The notes beneath the pieces are model-generated. The model saw nothing but the letters and a program-made list of their open reading frames with translations. It did no database searches and had not been told where the DNA came from. 64,000 bases of DNA from Hyphomicrobiaceae bacterium (GTDB lineage: Bacteria; Pseudomonadota; Alphaproteobacteria; Rhizobiales; Hyphomicrobiaceae): positions 62,001 through 126,000 of the forward strand of contig JACKJH010000003.1 in assembly GCA_020638055.1 (NCBI GenBank). Direction: 5' to 3'. This document shows, in pieces, positions 35,748-44,308 of this stretch. A program made the translations under genes and the position numbers. How positions within the stretch are numbered: position 1 is the stretch's first letter; each line of letters begins with the position of its first letter.

Positions 35748-36056
35748 TTATACGCGCGAAATCTTTTGTATTTGCTCACCAAGAGCGAGCACGTTTCTGG
35801 CAAGGTCGTCAAAGGCGTTGCGGTGGTCCGCACCAACCTCGCCGGCCATCGCTTCTAGCCGGGCGTGTAGCGCAGTGAGCCGGCTGCCCACGCTTTGTTC
35901 AAGTTCATCCAGACGGGCCTCAATGGCGGCAAGACGCTGATCGGTCTGCCGCACAAGGTCGCCCACGAGCAGGTCGCGGATCTGTTCCATTTTTTCGTCC
36001 TGTCCCTCACGACCCGGCTGGGGCGTGCGCAACTGGTCGAGCGAGGTGGAATTCAT
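35748..36056 (-). CDS. Small coiled-coil protein, first gene of the GTPase operon
   Basis: The product has 102 residues; GGAAGGAG lies about 9 bases before the ATG at 36056. It is highly charged and helical with heptad-like spacing (QTDQRLAAIEARLDELEQSV; SRLTALHARLEAMAGEVGAD). It has no signal peptide and no known domain. It lies 65 bases before the OmpA-type gene, so it is probably a cytoplasmic partner of that protein's coiled coil. Confidence 0.78.
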   Translation of the reverse strand: MNSTSLDQLRTPQPGREGQDEKMEQIRDLLVGDLVRQTDQRLAAIEARLDELEQSVGSRLTALHARLEAMAGEVGADHRNAFDDLARNVLALGEQIQKISRV

Positions 36057-36545
36057 AGTCCCAACTCCTTCCGGCCGTAGTTTTTTGCGGTGCACACAGG
36101 ATGTGCTCACCAACTCCGCATTTGAATTTCTGCCCCGACATTAGGTTGTCAGGGAGTTACCCGGCATACGCAAATGCATCACGACAGTGAAACCCGGTAA
36201 ACGGTAGAGCCCAACAAAACCAACCTGCGCGCAAGTAATTCTTTGTGCACTCGTAAACAAGGTTCGGTAGTTGCGTGTGGATAGCCCTTCAAGCCTAAAG
36301 CTGATCCAGTGTTCTCATTGCGTGTGCGGACATCTGCGGTTTCTAGCAGGCAAACCCTTGCAGTCATGTAATTGTTACACCATCGCACAAAGCTATAAAA
36401 TTGAATGGTGGCCAAAATTTTGGCACATCTACGGTGCTGCGCGGTCAAGTCACCCCTGCGAACCATAATTGGACGGCGCTCAAGATGAGTTGCATTCGTT
36501 AAATGGTTTTTTCTGAATATTGTTCACTTTGGGGGCTGCGTGGGG
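36057..36545. other. Divergent intergenic region of the CHASE2/GTPase module
   Basis: The region is about 490 bases between the coiled-coil gene and the CHASE2 gene. No credible coding frame or repeat was found. It should hold the promoters for both arms of the module. Confidence 0.5.
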
Positions 36546-37802
36546 ATGCGAGTTGACAGGGATATTGGTGCGATAGAGCGCGGTGATGGGCCGCTCAGGC
36601 AAGGCGTTTTCGCGCACAGTACGTCTCATAAACGCCGGTTGGGCCTTTTAATTGCAGGCGCGCTGACGATTGCCGCGGGGCTGGGCCTGCCTCGACTGCC
36701 GCATGACTGGGCCATGCGCGTGCTGTCACCAGGTTGGATGCCGCACCAGATCGTTCAATTGCTTGAATTTTCGCACGACATTCAGGTCGCCCTTCTGGCG
36801 GAGCGGCCAGACAAGCCGCACCCTGAAATTGCCTTGGTGTTGATCACTGACGAAACCTTGGCCGCGTTACCCTACATCACACCGGTCGATCGAGGTCTGG
36901 TTGCAAGACTTGTGAAATCTTTGGATGACCTGGGCGCCCGCTCTATCGGGCTGGATATATTATTCGATCAGGCAACCGAGCCGGCAAAAGACGAAGCCTT
37001 GCTCACGCGGTTCGGGTTAACACGGGCGAACCTTGTACTTGGGGGAGCGGATGAGCGCACGCCCTTGAGCGCGCGCCGTCGCAATTGGCAGGACGACTTT
37101 TTAAAGCGCGCAGGTAAGCCCATCGGCTTTTTCAACTTGCGCTACGACGTCAGGGAAGCAGCGCTGACGCATGTCATTCGCAGCCGTGCGGCTCCAGCCG
37201 AGGGCTCAGTTTTCAAAATGAGCTTTGCCGAAGCCCTCGCGCGATCGGCGGGTATTCAAAGCTTCCCAGATAGCCGGCGCATTTCATGGATGAGGTCTCC
37301 GCCAGACAGCGAGACATTTCTCGTCGTTGATGCTGATGCAATATTAGCTGCCGCAAAGGACCCGGGCGGCGTGCTTTCGATGGCTCTGGAAAATCAGATC
37401 CACGGCAGGATTATTCTTGTGGGAGTCGATCTTCTGGATCGTGACCGCCACCCCACGCCTCTCTCTGTCGTTGAACGTAGCGACATGCTGGGCGTTGCAA
37501 TTCATGCGCAAATTCTTGCCGGCCTGTTGGATGGGCGAACTCTGGACGACCTCAATCAGCATGGCGTTGCCGCGCTCGGCGCAATGGCTGCTTTCTTCGG
37601 TGTTCTCATTGGCTGGTTTGCGGCCCGGCGGAAACTTGTCGTGACAATTCTGATTGGCGCGGGAACGCTTGCAATGATGGGTCTGAGCCTGCTCGTGCTG
37701 TGGCAATTCCGTGCGATAGTTCCCATGGCTGCCCTGGTGGCGACGCTCGTCGCTTCTGCCATGTTTGCGCGACTTGTGCGTACATACGTCGTGCGGGAAT
37801 GA
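36546..37802 (+). CDS. CHASE2-domain membrane sensor without output domain
   Basis: The product has 418 residues (a GTG six bases earlier is also possible). An N-terminal helix (RLGLLIAGALTIAAGLGL) precedes a long extracytoplasmic CHASE2 domain: IALVLITDETLAALPYITPV, DRGLVARLVKSLDDLGARSI, GLDILFDQATEPAKDEAL, then GRIILVGVDLLDRDRHPTPL near its end. It closes with three membrane helices (GVAALGAMAAFFGVLIGWF; LVVTILIGAGTLAMMGLSLL; PMAALVATLVASAMFARL). CHASE2 proteins normally carry a cyclase or kinase after these helices; here the protein stops. Output must go through partners. Confidence 0.92.
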   Translation: MRVDRDIGAIERGDGPLRQGVFAHSTSHKRRLGLLIAGALTIAAGLGLPRLPHDWAMRVLSPGWMPHQIVQLLEFSHDIQVALLAERPDKPHPEIALVLITDETLAALPYITPVDRGLVARLVKSLDDLGARSIGLDILFDQATEPAKDEALLTRFGLTRANLVLGGADERTPLSARRRNWQDDFLKRAGKPIGFFNLRYDVREAALTHVIRSRAAPAEGSVFKMSFAEALARSAGIQSFPDSRRISWMRSPPDSETFLVVDADAILAAAKDPGGVLSMALENQIHGRIILVGVDLLDRDRHPTPLSVVERSDMLGVAIHAQILAGLLDGRTLDDLNQHGVAALGAMAAFFGVLIGWFAARRKLVVTILIGAGTLAMMGLSLLVLWQFRAIVPMAALVATLVASAMFARLVRTYVVRE

Positions 37803-37890
37803 GGGGAGCGAAGTAGATCATTTAGTCGCTACAGGGATGGCGATATGACTTTTGCGCCCAGGGATCGGACCAAATGTGAGAGGGATTGGC

Positions 37891-38679
37891 ATGTCGAAAC
37901 GCACTGGCTGCAATGAGAATCAAAGCCGCGGCCTCGTGAGGCTGCTCTCATTGTTAATGTTCACCGTGTGGGCGGTGTCTCACGCCACTGCCGACGTTAT
38001 TGTCATCGGTTCCAGCGTGCCGGGCCTCAATGCGGGTACGGTACTCACTGATGAAAAGACCATTCAATTGCCAGCGGGTGAGCGCGTGCGGTTGATGCTG
38101 CCATCGGGCAAAACGCAGTCTTTCTCCGGGCCTAAGCAGATTCGTGTTTCGAGCCTGGCAGGCGGTGGGCAGAAAGCCGACCAAGGCCTGTGGGATGACG
38201 TCAAACGTTTGGCAAGCCAGCAAAAGAAACCAATTGAATCCGCTGTTGGCGCTGCCAGGTCGGTTGCGCCCTCAAAACCCGGTGCACGCGAAAGTCGAGG
38301 GCAAGGCCCAACCTCCCACCCGGCCTTTTCATGGCGCGGTGTTCCTGTTGACGCTGATGGCAGCGTCTGCGTCGAAAAGGGTGCCCGCCTTCAACTGCAG
38401 CGGCAAAGGGCCGGGCGCACGCAGGTGGTTTCAGTCGCACAGATGCAAAGCGGCAAGCGCGCAATGGCCGAGTTCGCAACCGGTGCCGTTGCAGCACCTT
38501 GGCCTCAAGGTTTGCAGGCCGAGGCAGGGTTCTACATCGTGAGCCTGTCGGGTGCGCCCATTCGCCAGATTAACCTGGTGTCGCTCCCCAGGCTTCCATC
38601 GAGCGATGAAACATTGCGTGTGCTCTATGCACATGGTTGCCGCGCGCAAATGGCGACCTGGCTTTCCAGCCAGGGATGA
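37891..38679 (+). CDS. Secreted protein with a FecR-like beta-rich N-terminus
   Basis: The product has 262 residues; GAGAGGG lies 7 bases before the ATG at 37891. A signal peptide (LLSLLMFTVWAVSHATA) is followed by VIVIGSSVPGLNAGTVLTDE, IQLPAGERVRLMLPSGKTQS, a pattern like FecR-type beta domains. A linker and a C-terminal part with two cysteines (SVCVEKG; AHGCRAQM) follow. The family is not certain. It lies 88 bases after the CHASE2 gene on the same strand. CHASE2 and FecR-domain proteins are often neighbours, which supports a joint envelope-sensing role. Confidence 0.7.
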   Translation: MSKRTGCNENQSRGLVRLLSLLMFTVWAVSHATADVIVIGSSVPGLNAGTVLTDEKTIQLPAGERVRLMLPSGKTQSFSGPKQIRVSSLAGGGQKADQGLWDDVKRLASQQKKPIESAVGAARSVAPSKPGARESRGQGPTSHPAFSWRGVPVDADGSVCVEKGARLQLQRQRAGRTQVVSVAQMQSGKRAMAEFATGAVAAPWPQGLQAEAGFYIVSLSGAPIRQINLVSLPRLPSSDETLRVLYAHGCRAQMATWLSSQG

Positions 38680-38709
38680 ATGCGCTCTAATGAAGGGTGG
38701 TCTTGGCGT

Positions 38710-41700
38710 TCATTCCGCAGCACTGCGGTTGGCGTGAGAAGCGGCTCTCTCAAAGGCAAGCAGAAGGTCGGCGCGTTGTTGGCGGGCCCGGACCATGGCA
38801 TCGTGCTTGACCATGCCATAGCCGCGAATGGTGTCTGGCCAGGCGGCAAAGGCGGCCGCTTCAGCAAGCGTGTCTACTGTCAGTACCGATTCGATCAAGT
38901 CCAGGTCCGCTTCATAGTCTTCGCGCAACCTCTGCTCGTTTCGACGTTCTGTCGTCAAGCCGAACAAATCCAACCGCGTCCCCCGTAGTCGCTTGCCCTT
39001 CGATAGCAGACGCAACAATGGCAATATCCAGGGGCCAAAGCGGCGTTTCCTTGGCCGTCCCGTTTCGGGGTCGGTGCGCGCAAGAAGCGGCGGCGCAAGG
39101 TAGATGTGGATTGCTTTCACGCCTGAAAAATTCTCTGCGATTTCGCGTTTGAATTGTGCATCGCTGTAAAACCTCGCAACTTCGTATTCGTCTTTGACAG
39201 CAAGGAGCCTGTAATAAGTCTGCGCAACGGTTTCGGTGAGGGCCTTGGCACCAGGCAACGCGTTTTGCTCTGCAGATTGAATTGATCGAACTCTTCGTTG
39301 GTATTGCCCGGATAAATACGTGCCTTGATAGGCAACCAGCTCTTGTGCACGACTATCGATCAGGTTCTCCAGCGCCGGCGGCTGAGATTGTTGCCGTGAG
39401 GATTGGCAAAGCGCGTTGCCGGAGTTGATGCGGTTGCCAGCAAGAGCGGCGAGTTCAGCGGGTGCATGGATCGCCATACGGCCCAGCCGGAATGCCTGAA
39501 TGTTGTTTGCAATGTCGATGCCGTTGACCTTGATTGCCGTCTCCACGTCGTGCGAAGAAATTGGCAGCAGACCTTTTTGATAAGCAGACCCGACCAGCAT
39601 CATGTTGGCATAAATGGCATCGCCAAGCAGCGACACGGCAATATCATGCGCGTCAACAAGTTCAAACGAACCTGTGCCGGCGCGCCGCTCGATGGCGGCA
39701 ACAAGTTCTTCAGTTGGCGTTGTCAGATCCGGCATACGCGTAAAGTCACCGCTGGTTGCCGAATGTCTGGAAACGAGCAGCGCAGTGTGGCCGGGCGCGG
39801 CCATCTCCAGGACCTTGTTGGAGGCCGTCACGACGAGATCGCCGCCAAGCACCACTTCGGCACCTTCAATGCCAATGCGGATTGCATGAATATCGTCGGG
39901 CGAACGCGCAAAACGCATATGACAAACAACCGGGCCGCCCTTTTGCGCAATCCCGGTTACGTCGATTGCGCCAAAACCGATGCCGGCAATGTGCGCGGCC
40001 TGGCCAAGTACCGCCGTAATCGTTACGACACCCGTGCCACCAATTCCTGTTGCGATCATGGCTAATGGTCTGTCAAGGCGCGCAGGCTCGGGCTCAGGCA
40101 GGTGAAGGGGCAGGTCGAGTGCTGCGGCTGTGCGCTTGCGCGGCGTTGCGCCCTCCAATGTAAAAAAACTTGGGCACAGGCCGTCGATACACGAAAGGTC
40201 CTTGTTGCAGGCGGATTGGTCGATGATGCGCTTGCGGCCGAACGGGGTATCGAGTGGATTTATGGCAATGCAATTGGAAACCACGCCGCAGTCCCCGCAG
40301 CCTTCGCACACGCGTGGATTGATGGCGATGCGGTGGGTGGGGTCCGGCGTGATGCCACGTTTGCGCCGCCGCCGCAGCTCCGCCGCGCAGGTCTGGTCGT
40401 AGATCAACACGGAAACGCCATCAACGGCGGCAAGGTCTATTTGTACGGTATCGAAATCCTCGCGTGGATGCACCGTTACCGTTTTGGGGAATGAACCTGC
40501 GTGATATTTCTCCGGCGCGCTGGAGACAACCGCGACACGCGCGGCACCTTCCTCGACCATTTGCCGCGCCATCTGCTCAAGCGTCATGCCGCCATCCAGA
40601 TGCTGCCCACCGGTCATGGCAACAGCGTCGTTGAAAAGCAGCTTGTAGGTCATCGTAACGCCCGATGCGATCGCTGCGCGAATTGCAAGAGAACCAGAGT
40701 GGACGTAGGTGCCGTCGCCGATATTCTGGTAGACGTGTCGACGTCTGGAAAAGGGTGCCTCGCCGATCCAGTTGGCACCTTCCGCACCCATTTGCGTGAA
40801 ACCTTCGGTCTCACGGTCCATCCACTGCACCATGTAATGACAGCCGATACCCGCATATGCACGTGCACCTTCTGGCACGCGGGTCGATGTGTTGTGCGGG
40901 CAGCCGGCGCAGAAATAAGCGCGCCGTTGCATGGCTTCGGGCGCTGTCGGGCGGCGTTTGTCTGCTGCTGCCAGTTGCTCTGTGCGACGGCTCAGGCTCG
41001 CGTCGTCACAAGCCATGGCCAACCTGCGGCCAATGGCGATGGCCACATGCAGGGGATCAAGTGCGCCCGACGACGGAAAAAGTTCCGCGCCGGTCTCGTC
41101 GGTTTTGCCGATGACACGCGGCCGCTGTTCCAAATCGTAGAGAAGCTCCTTGACTTGTGCTTCGATCAGCGCACGCTTTTCCTCAACGACAATGATGGTC
41201 TGAAGACCGGTTGCAAATCGCTTCAATTCCTGCGGTTCAAGCGGCCAGACAAGCGCTGGCTTGTAAAGCCTGAGCCCTAGGCGAGACGCACGTTCTTCAT
41301 CAATTCCGAGCATTTCGAGGGCTTGACGCGCATCCGCGTAACTCTTGCCCGACGCGATAACACCTATGCGAGCCGAGCAGCCACCATCAAAAACAATCCG
41401 GTCGATTGCATTGGCGCGGGTGAAGGCGTGTATGGCGTCACGCTTGTAGTCGTGCCAGCGCTGCTCCTTGGCAAGCGGGGGATCATTCAACCGAATGTTG
41501 AGCCCGCCCGGCGGCATGCGAAATTGTTCATCCGAGGGGAGTGTGATCTCGATGCGTTCAGGCGTGCCATCGACAACGGCGGTGCTCTCAACGTTGTCCT
41601 TCACGCACTTTATGCCGACCCAGGTCCCTGCATAGCGCGAAAGTGCAATTCCGTAGATGCCAAGGTCGATGAGATCCTGAACCCCGCTCGGATTTAATAT

Positions 41701-42204
41701 CGGGATCATCGCGTCGACAAACGCGAACTCGGACTGGTGGGCGGATGTGGAGCTTTCACAGATATGGTCGTCACCCATCAGTGCGATGACGCCACCATGC
41801 TTTGCAGTTCCGGCGTGATTGGCGTGGCGAAGCGCGTCACCGGAGCGATCGACGCCTGGTCCTTTTCCGTACCATACACCGAACACGCCATCGAACTTGC
41901 CTTCGCCTCTCAACTCCGCCTGTTGCGATCCCCAAACCGCGGTTGCTGCGAGATCTTCGTTGATGGCGGGTTGAAAGAGAATGTTGGCGTCTTGCACACG
42001 TTCACCGGCAAGTGCGAATGCCGCCTCAAGCGTGGCGATGGGAGAGCCGCGATAGCCGGTGACAAACCCGGCTGTATTGAGTCCGGCGGCGCTGTCGCGC
42101 GCCTTCTGCATCAGCACGAGGCGAACGATGGCCTGCATGCCGTTCAAAAGCTGATCGGCCTTTTTAAGGTCGAACCGGTCTGTGAGCCGTGGCATCGGGG
42201 TCAT
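38710..42204 (-). CDS. Indolepyruvate:ferredoxin oxidoreductase, fused alpha-beta form
   Basis: The product has 1164 residues; GGAGG lies 8 bases before the ATG at 42204. It oxidatively decarboxylates aryl- or other 2-oxoacids to acyl-CoA with ferredoxin. Seen: pyruvate-ferredoxin-type N-terminus (AGLNTAGFVTGYRGSPIATL), TPP domain (GCPHNTSTRVPEGARAYAGI...MDRETEGFTQMG), cysteine clusters for 4Fe-4S (CEGCGDCGVVSNC; CNKDLSCIDGLC), and the gamma-type domain (GIGGTGVVTITAVLGQAAHI). All are fused in one chain, as is usual in aerobic proteobacteria. Confidence 0.94.
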   Translation of the reverse strand: MTPMPRLTDRFDLKKADQLLNGMQAIVRLVLMQKARDSAAGLNTAGFVTGYRGSPIATLEAAFALAGERVQDANILFQPAINEDLAATAVWGSQQAELRGEGKFDGVFGVWYGKGPGVDRSGDALRHANHAGTAKHGGVIALMGDDHICESSTSAHQSEFAFVDAMIPILNPSGVQDLIDLGIYGIALSRYAGTWVGIKCVKDNVESTAVVDGTPERIEITLPSDEQFRMPPGGLNIRLNDPPLAKEQRWHDYKRDAIHAFTRANAIDRIVFDGGCSARIGVIASGKSYADARQALEMLGIDEERASRLGLRLYKPALVWPLEPQELKRFATGLQTIIVVEEKRALIEAQVKELLYDLEQRPRVIGKTDETGAELFPSSGALDPLHVAIAIGRRLAMACDDASLSRRTEQLAAADKRRPTAPEAMQRRAYFCAGCPHNTSTRVPEGARAYAGIGCHYMVQWMDRETEGFTQMGAEGANWIGEAPFSRRRHVYQNIGDGTYVHSGSLAIRAAIASGVTMTYKLLFNDAVAMTGGQHLDGGMTLEQMARQMVEEGAARVAVVSSAPEKYHAGSFPKTVTVHPREDFDTVQIDLAAVDGVSVLIYDQTCAAELRRRRKRGITPDPTHRIAINPRVCEGCGDCGVVSNCIAINPLDTPFGRKRIIDQSACNKDLSCIDGLCPSFFTLEGATPRKRTAAALDLPLHLPEPEPARLDRPLAMIATGIGGTGVVTITAVLGQAAHIAGIGFGAIDVTGIAQKGGPVVCHMRFARSPDDIHAIRIGIEGAEVVLGGDLVVTASNKVLEMAAPGHTALLVSRHSATSGDFTRMPDLTTPTEELVAAIERRAGTGSFELVDAHDIAVSLLGDAIYANMMLVGSAYQKGLLPISSHDVETAIKVNGIDIANNIQAFRLGRMAIHAPAELAALAGNRINSGNALCQSSRQQSQPPALENLIDSRAQELVAYQGTYLSGQYQRRVRSIQSAEQNALPGAKALTETVAQTYYRLLAVKDEYEVARFYSDAQFKREIAENFSGVKAIHIYLAPPLLARTDPETGRPRKRRFGPWILPLLRLLSKGKRLRGTRLDLFGLTTERRNEQRLREDYEADLDLIESVLTVDTLAEAAAFAAWPDTIRGYGMVKHDAMVRARQQRADLLLAFERAASHANRSAAE

Positions 42205-42330
42205 GGACGTTGCCTCCAGCCAGTGGTGCGCGGGGGCAGGTCGGCATGGGCGCGAGGATGGAAACACAGCCTTTCGCACGTCACTCATTGAGAGCGTCAC
42301 GCGTGCCTGCAATCCAAAGCAGTATAATAG

Positions 42331-42356
42331 GAAAACCCCGGTGCTGGGCCGGGGTT
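42331..42356 (-). terminator. Rho-independent terminator of the DUF2853 gene
   Basis: Read on the minus strand it is AACCCCGG, a 7-base loop, CCGGGGTT, then TTCC. The 8-bp stem lies 22 bases after the DUF2853 stop, separating it from the oxidoreductase gene. Confidence 0.8.
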
Positions 42357-42378
42357 CTCAAAATTTCTGATGCGCAGC

Positions 42379-42696
42379 TCAGGCGAGCGCATCGACCTTG
42401 CCGAACTTTTCGGCCAGGAGGTAATAGAAGGTGACGCGCTTTTTCTGCTTATCCGCCTTCATCTTTTCACAGACCTCTTTGATGGCCGCGTCGATTGCCG
42501 CATCATCGGCTTGACCTAGCTTCTTCTTGCACCAGCTCTCGTGAACCCGGGCCAACTCTTCCTTGCTGGAACAGGACACCAGCGAAGCATCCTTGCTTTT
42601 AAGCGCAATGCCCAGGTGCTTTACGATTCCGGCAACTGCCTTTTCATTGGCGCCGGAGGCATAGCGCTTCACGTCATCGATGTGATCGGTGCTCAT
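42379..42696 (-). CDS. DUF2853 family protein
   Basis: The product has 105 residues and GGGAG upstream. It is small, soluble and helical: DDVKRYASGANEKAVAGIVK, HLGIALKSKDASLVSC, KKRVTFYYLLAEKFGKVDAL. Length and sequence fit DUF2853, a common alphaproteobacterial family of unknown function. It is monocistronic with its own terminator. Confidence 0.85.
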   Translation of the reverse strand: MSTDHIDDVKRYASGANEKAVAGIVKHLGIALKSKDASLVSCSSKEELARVHESWCKKKLGQADDAAIDAAIKEVCEKMKADKQKKRVTFYYLLAEKFGKVDALA

Positions 42697-43001
42697 GGTT
42701 GGGAACTCCCGTAAGTGAGCTTCATACGTCTGGCGGAAGGCCCACGGCGCGAAGGCCGTGCACGCTAAACATTAGCGTCCGTCCGGTTCACGTGATAGCG
42801 CGCGGTGGGCAAAAAATTAAGCGCTGGATGAGGTTTAGCTCACGAAAACACTTGTCCAGGTTTTGATGAATTTGGCGCCAAAGTTCCGGTGGGTGTCAAT
42901 ATTGCCTGCAATATCACAATGTTGGCTGGTTCAAGCGACCCTAGATGCCGCTTCGCTGCACCGCACTGCGCTTGCTGCCAGAGGGCGCCGTGGCCCCAGG
43001 T
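42697..43001. other. Gene-free stretch
   Basis: Upstream region of the DUF2853 gene and downstream of the TRAP-type gene. I see no coding sequence, repeat or clear terminator. Confidence 0.5.
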
Positions 43002-44117
43002 TTATGCCATGGACAAGGATCTGACGGGCCCCTTGAAGGCCATGTAGCTGGCATTGATTCGGCGCGTGAGATCGTCGTGGCCGGAAATGTCAGCAACGAT
43101 CGCATCAGCGATGTGACGGAGTTCTTTCGCGATCTGACTGCCAGGTGCGTCGTAAGGGCGTCGATTGCGGCGCTGTTGTACGAGCGAACCGTTCAATTGT
43201 CTTGCCACGCGGGCATGCGCGAACGAATCCGCCCGGCTAGCAGAGGTCGCTTCGGTGGCAAGAGCAGCCAGCGTGATCTGCTCACTGTTGCTCAACCCGT
43301 CCCAAAAACTGCGGCGCAAGCCGATACTTATAGAATAACCACTGTCGTTGATCGGTGGGTTGACAGCAAATTTAGTGGATGCAGAAGACTGTGCTGTCAG
43401 ATGCTGGCCCAGTTCGAGATCCGCGCCAATGACTTCACAACCGTCAAGCGTAGCGTCCGCTAAAAGAGAGACTGGCGAATAAGACAGGCCGTTGGCCGGG
43501 CTGGCATCGACAGCTTTCAGCACGTCTGCGCCAAGCCCCATCGTGGCAATGCGCTTGCCGTGAAAGTCAGCGAGGTTGTGCAATGCTTGCTGCGTTAAAA
43601 GGCCGTGCGACCTGCCGGAGTGCCCGATCATCAGGCCCTTCATGTTGAATTCACCTGCAAGGTCATCCCATAGGTCCATCCCGCCCGCGGCCATGAGCCA
43701 GGCATTGAACCTGTCGGCACGCATGCCAGTACGGCAGGGAAGGCCGGCAAAATAGGAAAACGCAGGATGTAGCTCACGGTGCGCGTGTTCGTGCCCGGCA
43801 TAAAGGTCGGCTTCACCGCTCATTACTGCCGTGAAAGCCTGTGCGCCCAACGCAGCGCCGTCGTCGACTTCGATCATCCAGCGGCCATCGGTGGCAGCCT
43901 CAACGCGTTTGGCAAAACGGCGGATGTGATCGCCCGGACCGTTGACCTGATCAGCCCATATACTGACCATCCTCAACCTGCGCCGGCGGGAAACCGTGGC
44001 AGGCGCGCTGACCGTGGCAGCTTCATCTGCCGCTTTTGCTGCCCGCGCTGCAGACGCAGTCATGGTGCCGGCAAATGCAGCGACACTGGAACATTTGAGA
44101 AAATTTCGACGATCCAT
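43002..44117 (-). CDS. Tat-exported TRAP-type (DctP-like) solute-binding protein, orphan
   Basis: The product has 371 residues; GGGAGG lies 7 bases before the ATG at 44117. A twin-arginine signal (MDRRNFLKCSSVAAFAG) precedes a DctP-like fold: GDHIRRFAKRVEAATDGRWM, ALGAQAFTAVMSGEADLYAG, a long YSPVSLLADATLDGCEV segment and C-terminal helices. Such proteins capture organic or keto acids in the periplasm. The DctQ and DctM membrane genes are absent nearby, so it may feed a distant transporter or act as a sensor. It lies 190 bases after the M50-adaptor gene on the same strand. Confidence 0.8.
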   Translation of the reverse strand: MDRRNFLKCSSVAAFAGTMTASAARAAKAADEAATVSAPATVSRRRRLRMVSIWADQVNGPGDHIRRFAKRVEAATDGRWMIEVDDGAALGAQAFTAVMSGEADLYAGHEHAHRELHPAFSYFAGLPCRTGMRADRFNAWLMAAGGMDLWDDLAGEFNMKGLMIGHSGRSHGLLTQQALHNLADFHGKRIATMGLGADVLKAVDASPANGLSYSPVSLLADATLDGCEVIGADLELGQHLTAQSSASTKFAVNPPINDSGYSISIGLRRSFWDGLSNSEQITLAALATEATSASRADSFAHARVARQLNGSLVQQRRNRRPYDAPGSQIAKELRHIADAIVADISGHDDLTRRINASYMAFKGPVRSLSMA

Positions 44118-44308
44118 CACGCGTCCTCCCGTCATGACCACATATCAAAGCGCAATGGCCCAAACATGACAATGGCTAAGAATTGAACCGGCGATGATCA
44201 GGTCTGCGGCGTGTCAATGAGCGTCAATCCGACCTTTTTCCGCTCGGTTTGATGACCGGCTTTGGATCTTACAGTCCTAATCCACGCCACCATCGGGCCT
44301 TGCGCCGG

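Noticed and set aside
36179..36466. A 95-codon minus-strand frame in the CHASE2 divergent region
   Set aside because: Composition looks random, no ribosome site, and it would occupy the promoter region.
42945..43463. A 172-codon plus-strand frame over the TRAP-type gene
   Set aside because: Antisense to a clear gene with signal and ribosome site.
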